Assembly: GCA_022559845.1 (NCBI GenBank)
Contig: CM040124.1
Coordinates: 66,735,491 to 66,799,490 of the forward strand
DNA from: Amorphophallus konjac
Lineage: Eukaryota > Streptophyta > Magnoliopsida > Alismatales > Araceae
Direction: 5' to 3'
Length of the DNA stretch: 64,000 nt
Positions 11,127 through 22,166 of this stretch are shown here, in pieces. The translations under genes were made by a program, and so were the position numbers. The notes below the pieces were generated by a model. It worked only from the letters and a program-made list of their open reading frames with translations. It ran no database searches and was not told the DNA's origin. The first letter of the stretch is position 1; every line of letters starts with the position of its first letter.

Positions 11127-11769
11127 CTTTCCCCTTGAACTTCTCTACCTTTTCAAGGGTCCTCTCACATAAATGGGCTCTATGAACCATTTTCATGTAT
11201 GTGCGGATATTTTGTGGTCCAAGTTACTTAACAAAGACGGGCCTTAAATCGTCCATAAAGCGATTGGCTTTTAATAGCTCCGTACTGACAAGGTGAGGAG
11301 CATATGGTGCCAGCCTTGAAAATTGTAGCTCATACTCGGCCACAGACATCATCCTTTTCCTTAAGGAGGCAAATTCCGCCGCCTTCCTCTCGCGGACATG
11401 TCCAAAGAAATACTTTTCACGGAAGAGCTTGAGAAACTCCTCCCAGGTAAGTTGTGCATTATGCAGATGAGCCGAGGTGGCCTTCCACCACGTACGGGCA
11501 TCCTTGTTTAATTGGAAGGTGGCAAGAAGGACCTTCTCCTGCTCCGTGCATTGCATCACATTGAATATCCTATCCATTTCGTCTATCCAGTTCTCTGCTT
11601 CGTCCAGATTTGACGATCCCGAGAAGCGAGGAGGATTCATGCTTCGAAAGTTCCTGTGTAGATCTTCGACGCCAGCTCGCGCGCCTGCCTGAGCCACCAT
11701 TTACAGGGCCAAGGTGAGACCCTAGACGGTCTGCTGCATGGCTTCCCAATTCGCACGATTAGCGGCCAT
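11127..11769 (-). pseudogene. Gag fragment of element D
   Basis: ATG at 11769 opens MAANRANWEAMQQTV, then nonsense codons TAG (about 11722-11724) and TAA (11701-11703) interrupt the N-terminus. From 11700 to 11224 the frame is open for 158 codons, with NPPRFSGSSNLDEAENWI, FQLNKDARTWW and the RERKAAEF/FSRLAPYA block typical of Tekay gag. The homology continues beyond the stop near 11224 to 11127. No zinc knuckle, protease or RT remains. Confidence 0.82.
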
Positions 11770-11986
11770 GAGGTTCCAGAGAAAAATAGGCAATTGTCAT
11801 TTCCTTTGGATTTTATAGAGGTTAACTTAAAGGTTAATTCAAACTAGAGATCTAACTTAATCATAACCCGGGCTCTACCCAATCTCACTTACGTTAGGAA
11901 ATTTTATCCTAGTTCATAGGTGTGGGTCCTTAAACCTTGGACTTAACCTATGACTTGACGTTTTTCCTAGGACTTAATAATCCTAG

Positions 11987-11998
11987 GCACTGATACCA
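11987..11998 (-). other. Primer-binding site of element D (tRNA-iMet, one change)
   Basis: The minus strand reads TGGTATCAGTGC, one base different from the usual TGGTATCAGAGC, immediately inside the LTR. Confidence 0.75.
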
Positions 11999-13202
11999 AC
12001 TTAACTATCACGTCCAGAGATATGCAGCGGAATTAAGTCGGGAACGTGAACAATCGGCAAATAAAGTCTCAAGCTAGAATGACAATCAGAGCGCAACATT
12101 CACACATAAAAGAGTGAACATAATGTTTAAAAACTTCAAATTTATTGAATAATAACGATCAAGGTTTACAAACTAACATTTGGCACTCTTAGACATAACT
12201 AGACTCAAGAAAATAAAAGATTTCATAACATGGTCAACTTCACCGCCTATTACAGTGAAGGTCACTAAATTACAATAACTGACTCAAGACACTTTGACAT
12301 TATAGGCTTCTCTTGTACTTTACTCGCTCTCGAACTCGCCACTTGAATGCTCCGACTCCGAGTCACTAGAGTCTCCTGAAAAAGATTGGAAAAGTAGGGA
12401 ATGAACGCACTCGCCCTGTAAGTATATTCGTATCAACATTATGGCAATGTTAAAGTAATTAACATCTTAGCTTTATAGAAAGGGTAACAAGGAAAATGAG
12501 ATAAAACATGCGAAATAAAACCAAAGTAACAACAAGTATTAAGATAAGTGTAGAAATTTGAGATATCAAGTAAATATGAGAGCATGATCAAGCAAGATTA
12601 TAGTATGGCCTTTCAATAACGAGAATGTACTAGCATGTAACGAGAATGTACTTTTCATAACCTTAAAAAGGCTATGCACTAGAAAGTTTTGTAACAAGCA
12701 AGCTTGTAATTTCACAAGATAGCCTCGTGAGAATTCGTGAATTTCACCTGTTTATAAAACAATACTCCCAGCGCAATGCGACGCCAGTATTCATCATACC
12801 CCATGATTTATAGCATGTTTCTGGCCATCTATCGAGGGGGCTAGCGTGGAGTCCTTGGACACTGTCCGTGCCCGCTCTTGTAGGTTCAAGTTATAAATCA
12901 TGCTACTTCCACGAGAAATAATAAAGTCGGCCAATAATATCAAGTTCAAACAATAGCTTTACAGCAAATGTAAGCAAGGTAATAACGTACCAAAAATGAA
13001 CATGAGAGTTCAAGCATGACTTAATAAGAAGGTTACGCTACGGGAGGAATTTGGCAGCATAATGGTACATTAATCAATTTCCATAGTTCATTAATGATTT
13101 AATGAATAAGGTTTAGGTTCCAGATAACCAGAAGATCACCAGGGAACAGAGCAAGATCAACCCTTGGGTTAGACCGTGGGTTGGATAGAACCCTGACAGA
13201 AC

Positions 13203-13628
13203 GCGGTCAAACCAGGTTGGCTATCATAAAGTAGCGGTCGAGCGGGTATCGCTATCTGTCAGTGCAAGGCAATGAGTCGACGCAAGCAGAGAATTGGGTC
13301 GACACAATGTATACGCAGGATGAATACGATTCAATGAGGACCGCTATCATGAAGTAGCGGTCAAGTCTAGACCGCGATCAAGAGTGGATTCGATGCAGAA
13401 TAAGGAATAGGTCGACTCAATAGAACAACTGGCAGAACGCGGTTCATGGACAACCACTATATGAAGGTAGCGGTCGCCTGATGGCCGCGATCAGAACAGT
13501 CCACAGAAAACACAGAATTCATGAAGTGCTCTCTAGACTTTTGGGTTTTCTTGGTACAACCAGCTCGACATCCGACAACCACTATCTGAAGGTAGCGGCC
13601 ACCTGATGGCCGCGATCAGGACAGTCCA
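13203..13628. repeat. GCGGTC/GACCGC inverted-repeat cluster in element D LTR
   Basis: GCGGTC or close variants occur at 13203 and 13234 (31 bp apart) and at 13439 and 13470 (31 bp apart). A perfect hairpin with arms GACCGCTA/TAGCGGTC spans 13339-13362. GCGGTC/GGCCGC pairs occur at about 13470-13487 and again in the duplicated copy near 13595-13612. GTCGAC occurs at 13276, 13298 (22 bp apart) and 13411. Confidence 0.75.
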
Positions 13629-13700
13629 TACAAAATGCAGAATTCACGAAGTGCTCTCTAGGCTTTTGGATTTTCAGGGTACAATCAGCTCAGTGTCCTA
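13451..13700. repeat. Tandem duplication, about 125 bp x 2, in element D LTR
   Basis: The block beginning CAACCACTAT at 13451 is repeated from 13576. Both copies contain GAAGGTAGCGG, TGATGGCCGCGATCAG, a shared GAAGTGCTCTCTAG and a GGTACAA block. They differ by scattered substitutions and small indels. Confidence 0.8.
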
Positions 13701-14131
13701 GTGGGAATCCCAGGTTCGCGGAGTCTTACGGCGACCTTGAAACAAGATAACCTAGTCTGATAGAAGGAATATCCGACGGAGAGGCTCTCAAGTCCAAGAA
13801 AGTTTTCTATCAAGTGCAAGTGATCTAATAGCGTCGTACCGGAGTACAGGCTATATGTGAAGTAATAAAACAGAAAGGAGATGAGAAAGGAATGCGCCAA
13901 AGCACAAATCGAAGTATAGAAGCTTGCATTGAAAATCCTTAAGTACAAAACTATATGGTTTTGGCACGAAACTACATATATGAAAATAAGCTTTAAAACA
14001 TGCCAACATGAAACATGATATGACAAAAATCATGATTATAACGAAATAACATGAAACATGGCATAGCTACTTATATTTAACAGCGAATCATGAGGGCTGA
14101 TCTGGTTTCTGTTTAAAGTTAACAGAAAGCA

Positions 14132-14171
14132 GAACGCGATTGGTTGAGAATCGCTACTTGAAGGTAGCCAT
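14132..14171. repeat. Nested GCGAT/ATCGC and CGCTAC/GTAGC hairpins
   Basis: GCGAT...ATCGC overlaps GCTAC...GTAGC in the element D LTR, the same style of inverted repeat as elsewhere in this LTR. Confidence 0.65.
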
Positions 14172-14938
14172 CTCTGCTAGACTACTATCTGTCTACGTCA
14201 GACAGAAGCAAGGTCCATCGTGTAGAGCCTATTCTTAAGGCAATTAATGTAGGAAAACTATATAAAATAGAAATATAAGACATGATAACATGCGTAGTAT
14301 GAGGTAAGTGCATGGGAAAATCATAAATTAAGCCAAAGTTCTCATCTTTTAGTTAAGGGTGCAGAGATAGCATGCAGTGAGAAAACCTAGTTGCACGGTC
14401 ATGGGAAAACATTAAATACACCATGTATAGTGCATGAAATCGAGCAAGGTTAGAGAGCTTTTACTCCTAATAAGTTGTTTGAGTCAATCATGAGATAACC
14501 TACCTCTGATATGGTCCCTAAACCTTGAATTTGTCTCTGGAAGAGGGCGCTGGTTCCTGCGCGTCCTGCGTAGAAACTGCGACTTCCAGACCTTCTAACT
14601 CCTCGACAACTTGATCTCCTAGCACAGGATTTAGAAGATAGTTAGAAGATACTAAAGGGCACAAATAATCCTAAAGGATGAACCTGTGAAGACAACGCCT
14701 TACCTTTGAACTACGCGATCCAAAATTAGGGTTCGCGCAGGACGAATCTGGGCTCTATTTATGATGAATGACCTAGGGCTGAGGGATTAGGTCGAATTAG
14801 GAGTCCTTATTGGGGTTAGAATCGATCCCTAAGAGTTCTAGACAAGTCCCCATGCTAGATCACATCGATCCCTGGCAATTTGGGAGGATAAAAATCCAGA
14901 CTTTCCTAGGTTTATCAACTTTCATTTACGGAACTTGA

Positions 14939-14991
14939 ACGCGGTCTTCTCTAGACCGTGACCTCTAGAATGCGATCACGCGACTGATCGC
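14939..14991. repeat. GCGGTCT/AGACCGT and GCGATC/GATCGC hairpins
   Basis: Two adjacent hairpins, 14939-14960 (arms GCGGTCT/AGACCGT) and 14972-14991 (perfect arms GCGATC/GATCGC), start 33 bp apart, near the outer end of the element D LTR. Confidence 0.8.
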
Positions 14992-15339
14992 GACCTAGTC
15001 TAGCCGTTGAAATTTAAATTTTAGTCAAATTCCTATCTTAATTATCCCCAATTTATCTAGTTGAAATAGGGAAATTACCCTAATACGTCTCTAGGGTTGG
15101 GCTTGGGCCTAAAAGTCTTAGAATTGGGTCTTATGGTCCATTTTAAGTGGATAATTTACCTATTAATAATTAGGCCCATAATAAATCATTAATTAAGCCC
15201 ATTAAGCCTTTAAACCTATTAAATGCTTAACTTAATCCACTTAATCCTAAAAACTTCTAGATAATTTCCAGATAATTACCAGGGGTGCTACAAGATGGCA
15301 CTTCTTGCCTCGACTCCATAGTTTCAATGAGTCGACCCA

Positions 15340-15520
15340 ATTTGCTTGTTGCCTTGCTGTTGTTGGCTTCATGCTTGCACTGCTGGCAACTGGCTTCATG
15401 CTACTTGTGCTGTTGCTTATGCGGTTGTTGTTGTTGTTGCACAGCTGTGGCTGCTGATGCTGTTGCTTATGCTTGTTGTTTGTTGCTACCTGCTTTTGTT
15501 GTTGCTATTGCTGGCTTGAG
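15340..15520. repeat. Imperfect (GTTGCT)n microsatellite-like stretch
   Basis: GTTGCTGTTG-type trinucleotide/hexanucleotide low complexity. A 79-codon frame across it (Leu/Cys/Ala-rich) is a by-product. Confidence 0.7.
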
Positions 15521-15644
15521 CTAGCATGATTCAAGAAAAAGTGTATCTTCTTACTTGCTTGAATGGAGCTTCAGATGATCAGCTGACTTGCTTGAATGGA
15601 GCTTCATATGGGTCTTCATATGTGTTGCTTGGGCACACAAGTCT

Positions 15645-15744
15645 GTCGACTGAATCTGTCGATTGGAACAAAAAGTCAGTCGACTTGGGCAATGTCTGTC
15701 GACTGATTTTTCATATCAGTCGACTTAGTTTTGACTGGGTCGAC
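15645..15744. promoter_or_regulatory. Phased GTCGAC array 1
   Basis: GTCGAC at 15645, GTCGAT at 15658, then GTCGAC at 15679, 15698, 15719 and 15739. From 15658 the steps are 21, 19, 21 and 20 bp. Several sites extend to CAGTCGACT or CTGTCGACTG. I infer a protein-binding array on one face of the helix; no factor is known to me. Confidence 0.65.
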
Positions 15745-15967
15745 TGATTTTTGTATTCTTCTGTCAATTCTTCCTCAACGCAGCCCATTTTCATTGCATC
15801 AGCTCAATATGCTAATCAACCTCTTTGAAGACACTTGCCACCCCATCTTCATTGTATTTTGACAGTGAAAGAGTGCACCTACATTATTGGCCTTTCTCTG
15901 TTGACTTGGTGCGTCGACCTTGCTTGGCTTGGTAGTCTTAGTCGTGTCGATGCCAAGTCTTCACTGG

Positions 15968-16033
15968 GTCGACTCAGTTGACATATCTGTCGACTCATGG
16001 AACATTAGTCAACTCACTTCCTTATCTGTCGAC
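15968..16033. promoter_or_regulatory. Phased GTCGAC array 2
   Basis: GTCGAC at 15968 and 15989, the variant GTCAAC at 16008, and GTCGAC at 16028: steps of 21, 19 and 20 bp. Confidence 0.65.
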
Positions 16034-16256
16034 TAATTTTATGATCGATCTATTGACTTTTCCTTTGTCGGTCGATCAACTGCCCATGCCTACCTTCTTG
16101 AGTCAGTTGATTTCATTTCTCTTCTGCTAACTGTTTGGCATATCTGCTAAGGTTGATATTCTTTGACCTGAACTCAATACTTGTTGACATCATCAAATCC
16201 ATATTAGACTCATCAATGAGTCATAGTCAGACATCATCAAAACCAGGGACACAACA

Positions 16257-16275
16257 TTTCTCCCCCTTTTTGATG
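16257..16275 (-). other. Polypurine tract of element E
   Basis: On the minus strand CATCATCAAAAAGGGGGAGA lies immediately before the LTR start. This context (CATCATCAAAAAGGGGGAG) is typical of SIRE-type copia elements. It primes plus-strand DNA synthesis. A second such purine run lies near 16351-16372. Confidence 0.8.
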
Positions 16276-17356
16276 ATGCCAACTATGAGTCATTGCTTAC
16301 ATTAAAATTAACGGTAAGAAAACATGATTCCACAATAGCAACGACTCCACATTTTCTCCCCCTTTGACATTAACAAAGAGGACATGGTTTTATACCAATT
16401 ACAGAGTCAGGATAGGAGCCAATGGAGTAGGATGATACCAAGTGAAAAGTTCAGGCAGATTCAAACACAATACTAGTCCAAATATGATTAAAATCTCATC
16501 AGATAGAGCAGCTCAGTACACATTTCGTCCCAACAGATAATAGAGTCAGACAGCATGAAAAATAGCATTGTATTAAGACAAGCAGTCATTATGTGAGAAT
16601 GCATCGAGTTAGATGTAGATTTACAAACCATGCATGATCCCAATGGACAGAAAAATATTAGTAGGTCGCAAGTTCCACATTCTACTTCCCAATCAAAGTA
16701 AGCATGCTCGGACAGCCAATAGATGAAACAAGAAATCTGATTTCAAGGGAAGAAGATTGGAAGTGAATTCAAGAGTAGTACCTACAGTAGAGAAGCTAGC
16801 AGTAAACAAATTACAGATTTTTCAGAAATGGCAACAAACATGTAGACATGAACACTAAACCACTTGAATAGAGAGCAATCAGAAATCAACAAGGAAATGT
16901 CCTGATTCTAATTGGCTAAGAGAATTGAAGCAAAGGTGAATTGTAGGAAAAATTATTGCAAAAGGGACATTTCCAAGAATTGTTAGGATAGAAAATTTTC
17001 AGTTTGAAACATTGCTCATAAATGCATAGTTACTGATTTTCAGAGTCTTCTGTTATAGAGCTACTGATGATGAAGCCCTTATTTTTCTGATTGGTTTAAG
17101 TCTAATGAACTCTGAGTTTATCAATTAAGAATATTAAAATTTTCAACATTCAGAATTAATAGAAATGAACCAATATTACATATTAGAGTCTTGTTTCACC
17201 TCCCTCCACCTTACTCATTCAATTCCAATGATTCCTTTGGGAGTAACTACAATTAGTATTGAGGTTAAACACCTTATGAGATTTTTGATTTTATCAATGG
17301 GGTGCTACCATTTTCTGGATTTTCTTTTTGCTTTCATTCTACGAGAGCATTCCGGC

Positions 17357-17626
17357 GTAGCACACACTTTTTGACATGAGGATGCACGTTGATCATACGC
17401 CAGCATCCCTAGTTACTAAGTGTGACTACCCATTCTGCTTTATTTGGAACATACCTAGCAAGTCACTTCATGACTCCGTCCACTCCACTTCATTGGTGAA
17501 GGGACTCGGTTTCTCAGTGAGTCTGTTGCCATTGCTCTGCCTTAGAGTAATGACTTTTAGTACACACCTTTTTACGTGAGGATACACATTTATCAGACGC
17601 CAGTATCCCCAGTTACTCGGTGTGAC
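17357..17626. repeat. Dispersed direct repeat, about 68 bp x 2, 200 bp apart
   Basis: 17357-17427 and 17561-17626 share ACACAC, GAGGAT, ACGCCAG, ATCC, AGTTACT and GTGTGACT in the same order, with about 80% identity by eye. Confidence 0.75.
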
Positions 17627-18152
17627 TGAAGCTATTGCTTTTATCATGTGCTGCCCTTTAGGAATTTTCAGATTATCCCAATGTTTAGAAATAATACTGA
17701 AATTGGAGTTTCTCAAACAAAGATGCCTTTATACTTAAAAAGAAACTTTCAGATTTAAGAAGGCATTGCAGAACACAACATGTAAAGACTGGTTTAGGTC
17801 CATTAAAGTTGAATACAATCATTTTCAAGACATTTATCTTTAAGCTCATGAACTCATTAAACTTAACTAGTAGTTTTATATCCTGGGCAATCACAAAGCT
17901 CTATAATAGAAGATTCCTTTTTAAAATTTACTCTAATAAATGAACTTAGTAATCAGATCAAAAACTCCTCATGAATTCAATCTTATTCAAGGAAATTTGG
18001 CACAGGTAGCCAAGGATTAAGCAAGCAAAAGATGTTCCAAAGGTGTTCAAGCATTTGGGAACAAATGGCAGATTTTCAGGAGTTCCAAAGAATTTTAGAT
18101 CTTATGGAGTATCAGAGCCAAGATAAAAATCAGCATATTATCAGCATGACAA

Positions 18153-18885
18153 GTCGACTTTAGATCATGTTAGTCGACTTAATTGAGACTTAGTTAAGAG
18201 GCAGGTTGACAGATAATCAAGTTTCAGCACAAAACACTGCCTATCTCAAACTATGTCCGGCGGCCAGACTCGATCAATTGATCTCTATCAACGCATGGCA
18301 ATGCAATTAACTCCTCCTGACTAAGATGCTCATGACATGTGATATACAGGAGAACCATTATGACATGTATACAAAAAATGTGCACAGTATGACATGCAAC
18401 ATAATGAAAAAAATAGATTTGTACATGGGATGCAATTGTGTAGATAATGAAGTCTCCCCCTGAGAAAGTGCAGTGAATTCAGATGTTGAGATGATAATAC
18501 AAAAAATTAAGAAGGGGGCATTATACAAACGTGTGGACCATGCTTTTGTGCTGACCCCTCCCTCAGGAGATGATGTTCAATGAGTGCAATTCAAGAAAAT
18601 GGGAGGGAATACATAGACATGAAAGGATGTATCAGGATATCAAGTGTTGTGTTTGACAAAGGGAATGTAGAGCAAACAACCAGTTGAGTCGACACAGGCA
18701 AGAGAGTGAGTCGACCTGTTCTTCAAATAAAACATTTAGATAGAAGTCAAATATGAGCTTTCAGACGGGCTGGGTCGACCTTGATTGAGCAGTGGGTCGA
18801 CCTGCACTTCAGACAGAATGCCAGATAGAACTCAAGGATGAGCTTACAGCAGACTAGGTCGACCTAGTGTGTGCAGTTGGTCGAC
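18153..18885. promoter_or_regulatory. Paired GTCGAC sites
   Basis: Four pairs: 18153/18173 (20 bp), 18688/18710 (22 bp), 18774/18796 (22 bp) and 18858/18880 (22 bp). One site is part of a perfect 14-bp palindrome, CTAGGTCGACCTAG, at 18854-18867. Confidence 0.7.
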
Positions 18886-19884
18886 CTATTCTACAGCCAT
18901 GATAATTTTCATGAAGACTTCAATTTCAAATGGCAGAGGTAATCCCAAGACTTCAAATTCATTCAGATTTTTTTTTAATATTGAACATGGCAAAACTTTC
19001 ATATAGCAACATAATAGTTGAATCCTTATTTGCAAATCCTGAAGACAAATTCAAATCTCCTTTCAATTTCATTTGAAACTAAAACTTCTCCTTAAATAAA
19101 CCATTTTAATCAAGAAGCATGGAGAGGAGAAACATAGTTTCGAAGGGAACAATTTTATCAGATAGATCAAACTTCCCCCGACTTTTTCAGCATATGAATC
19201 CTTGTGACTTAAAGCCACATTCTGCATTGCAACTAGATTAACTCAATTCAACTCCCCCGCAATCCAATACTCATGAAAACTAGGACGTGCAGACAATAGA
19301 GCAAGTGTCCACATGATTGATGGATTGGATTTTAATGCAACCAAGACAAACATCATCAAGCAGTTGTTAACAATGATAAACCAAAAGCTCATGTGGCTGC
19401 TAAGAATGAGACAAGATCGAGCTGAACCACAAGCCTTGCAAATCATTAGCAATCAGATCAGCATAACAAATTCTTAGTGGACCAAGCTTTTGGAAATTTC
19501 TGATTTCTGGTACTAGGCGGAGATATTGATTCGAAGATCCAACTCACACAAAGTATTGTCTTCCTGGTAGGCTTAACCTATCATTCCAACATACACCTTT
19601 TGATATACCAGAAAGTTCATATGCACGCAGAGTACTTATCCGTCACAACAAGCTTTCACAATGAAGATCGAACACATAACATCAGAACAGCACTTCAGAG
19701 ATCAAGGGAATGATAACACTTGAGCTTTCTTGAATTTGAATTTTCATGCTTCAATCATACCAGATCTTTAAGATTTATCATGCAGTTCTCAGAAATTTCT
19801 GTGAGTGCCTTGACAACCTTTTTACTGAGTGAATACTTTATCCTTCTTATTTCCACTGCACACCTGTAAAACAAACTCCTCATT

Positions 19885-21492
19885 TGACATTTTTAGGTAC
19901 CCAAGCCTTATTGGGTCCTTAAGGGTCAGTCACATGTCTAACATGCAAGTTCCTTTTCCTTATTGTATTTAACTCATCAATTTTCATCCAAGAGCAATCA
20001 TCAATCACATGTCCAAATTTTCCACAATAGAAACAGCACAAGTAAGATTTCACATTCTTCTTATGCATGAGATTTATGTAGTTCTATTCCTGACCAGATA
20101 ATTTACCATTGTGAGCATGAGAGTTGTTTCTCTTTTTCAATTGCCAGTAGTTTGACACCTGGTTTCCATGCTTTCCACAATGATAACATTGGCAGGACGA
20201 AGTTTTCTTGGTTTGTCCTTTATTGTGATTGAAAATAGTTTTATTTTTGCATGCTATTGACTCATCGTTTTTCATGACATAGCAAACATGCATGACATGA
20301 CCATGTTATCTGTAATAAAAACATGAAACTTTCTTTTTCTTTTTGGAAACATGATGTTTTGTATCAGATTTTCTAGCATGCACATCAAAATAAGCAAAGT
20401 CATTTTTCTATTTTTGCTTAAAAGCTTTCTTTTTCTGATTTTTATTTTGTTTTTGAGTTTTCTGAACTATAGACGATGTTTAGGGTTTTTTAGAAGTGAA
20501 GGCAACACCCGAACTGGAGACAAATGAAGTGTGTAGTTTATTTTCAAAGGATTTTTTATTTGCTGGAGTGTACCCAAGCCCTTCCTTCTAAAAGTTAACC
20601 TTACTCCCCAAGAGTTTGTCTAGATTTTCTCTCCCCTTGACAAATTTTGACAATGAATTGTTCAGGCCTTTGATTTCATCTTCTAATGGGGAGATGTGCA
20701 GTTCTGAATTAGTAAGGCCCTCCTCGTATGCAGCAAGTTGTTTATTCAACATAGCATTTATAGTTTTATAATTCTCAACTTCTTGTTGAAGGGTTTGCAC
20801 TTTTTTCGAATCATTAGCAGACACACCCTTGCCTTTTCAAATGCATGTAGTTTAACAGTCAACAGATTGTTTTGTTCTTTCAACTTTTCATTTTCTTCAA
20901 CAAGATTCTTATTTTCAATCAACTCATCAAGCAATCTCTGATCATTTGACATTGATTTCAATTTATCTTTCAACTCTTTTTCAGTTTCTTGCAGCTCAGA
21001 TATCTTAACCATTAGAGTTTCATTTTCTGTTCTCAAGCTTGCAATTAGTTCCTTATGTGTATCAGCGTCAAGCATCAGAGATTCATTTAAATTTTCATGT
21101 TCTACACATTTTTCACAAGTAGAGTTGTTAAGAGAATTGTTTTCAAGTTTCCTTATCAATTTTTTATTTTCAAATTTTAGTTTCTTATATTGTTTTACCA
21201 ACTCGTCGTATACATCCATAAGTTCTCCAAAGGTAAAATCTTCAGTATCAGAACTTGCCTAGGATGAGGGATCATTAGACTGATCATTATTGTCAGCCAT
21301 TAGGCATTCGTGCCCTTCTTCCTCTTTGTGGATGCTGACCAAGCCATCCCAGATTTCTTTGGCCGTGCTGCAGGTAGAAACAAAAAGAAATGACGTGGAA
21401 TCAATTGCAACCTTTAAGAAGTTTAAAGCAGCGAGATTGTCAATGCTTTTCGACCTATGTTCAGCAGACCATTCAGATTTATCTGATGGCAA
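19885..21492 (-). pseudogene. Gag of element E (SIRE-like, coiled coil, degenerate zinc knuckles)
   Basis: The N-terminal part (21492-21259) has the copia gag block LNFLKVAIDS...STAKEIWDGLVSIH and ends at TAG 21259-21261. The next segment (21219-20758) is a long Glu/Lys/Leu/Asn-rich coiled coil (SLRTENETLM, ELQETEKELKDKL). It continues in a shifted frame from about 20824 to 20588. Downstream are one intact CCHC knuckle (CFYCGKFGHVIDDC, about 20035-19995) and two degenerate ones near 20190 and 20310. A KGPNKAWVPK-like end near 19900 matches the gag/protease junction of SIRE elements. The N-terminus is cut by element F at 21514. Confidence 0.75.
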
Positions 21493-21776
21493 CTCATGAG
21501 GACCATGAGATATGTGTTGACACCCGTTTTATGACCAATGAGTTGGGTCATCTCCTTATTTATTTTTATGATGTACCGAGTTATTCACCGCTTATTGGGC
21601 CATTTTTGATAATTTTTTGGCCTAATTCTATGGGTCATTCTCCTTGGTTGGACTTAGCTCCATTGATTTCTCGTCACTTCACCTTATTGGGCCCAAATAA
21701 GGGCTAGTGAGGATTATTTTATGGATTAAGTTGTATATTTATTAGTCTTTATCTCCTTTTCCACGCCCTCTCCCCT

Positions 21777-21948
21777 AGCGGTCTATCGTACGACTGCATG
21801 GTGGGCGTTGGTGGTCTATCTCTAGACCGCTAATGGGCAGAGAGTCCTGATGGGTCTCTTTGATCTTATCTTTTTCTAGACGCATGTGCCTAGCGGTCTA
21901 TCGCACGACCGTTTCTTCTGGCTAGCAGTCTATCGTAAGACCGCTAGT
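21777..21948. repeat. GCGGTC/GACCGC hairpin array in element F U3
   Basis: Four hairpins: 21777-21799, 21810-21832 (arms GGTCTA/TAGACC), 21890-21913 (arms CGGTC/GACCG) and 21922-21948 (10-bp arms CTAGCAGTCT/AGACCGCTAG, one mismatch). Within pairs the starts are 33 and 32 bp apart. Confidence 0.82.
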
Positions 21949-22158
21949 AGAACAGAGAGTCTTGCTCTGCTGTTCTTCCTCTCTTCAGCCGTGGATGAAC
22001 TAGAGTCCTTCATCCTTTGATTTCTCTCTCACCAGAGACTCCCAGAACCTTCAATTTGTTTCTATGGACTCTTGGGAGTATTATCTTCAAGGATTATCTA
22101 GTTTCAGGCCGATTTTTGAGTCATTATCCCTCCAACTCGAACCTAGGGTTTGAGGGCC

Positions 22159-22166
22159 TATAAATA
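22159..22166 (+). promoter_or_regulatory. TATA box of element F LTR
   Basis: TATAAATA in GGCCTATAAATAGGACCC, about 640 bp into the LTR. Confidence 0.65.

Larger units (their letters stand above)
11127..15293 (-). mobile_element. Element D: second Tekay/Del-like element, truncated in gag
   Basis: Minus strand, right to left: a 3.3 kb 5' LTR (15293 to about 12001), an iMet primer site, gag, then an abrupt end at 11126 where the copia LTR begins. The gag is clearly related to that of element A. Everything downstream of gag is missing on the left side. The right end abuts the SIRE-like LTR of E, so D inserted into E. Confidence 0.82.
12001..15293 (-). repeat. 5' LTR of element D (about 3.3 kb)
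   Basis: The outer end TGTAGCACCCCTGG at 15293 matches the element A LTR start; the inner end lies near 12001-12003. It is non-coding. A TATA-like ATAAATAG lies on the minus strand at 14755-14762. The LTR carries GCGGTC/GACCGC and GCGATC/GATCGC inverted repeats, three GTCGAC sites and an internal 125-bp tandem duplication. Confidence 0.8.
15294..16256 (-). repeat. 3' LTR of element E, truncated by element D
   Basis: The LTR starts on the minus strand with TGTTGTGTCCCTGG right after the polypurine tract. It runs left until element D interrupts it. It contains a CAACAA/GCAACA-rich stretch (about 15340-15520), a direct repeat of CTTGCTTGAATGGAGCTTCA (about 15552 and 15585) and two phased runs of GTCGAC. 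Confidence 0.7.
16276..19884 (-). other. Non-coding interior of element E where pol is expected
   Basis: About 3.6 kb with only short, unrelated frames. It holds further purine-run motifs on the minus strand (near 16355, 18455, 19170 and 19250), a dispersed duplication (17357-17626) and paired GTCGAC sites (18153-18885). I see no RT, integrase or RNase H motif on either strand. Confidence 0.6.
15294..21514 (-). mobile_element. Element E: SIRE-like Ty1/copia element without visible pol
   Basis: Minus strand, right to left: gag with coiled coil and zinc knuckles (21492 to about 19885), 3.6 kb of non-coding DNA, a polypurine tract (about 16275-16257) and the start of the 3' LTR (16256 to 15294). 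Element F cuts it on the right within gag and element D on the left within the LTR. No protease, integrase, RT or RNase H similarity is visible between gag and the polypurine tract. It therefore looks like a gag-only, non-autonomous derivative or an internal deletion. Confidence 0.72.
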
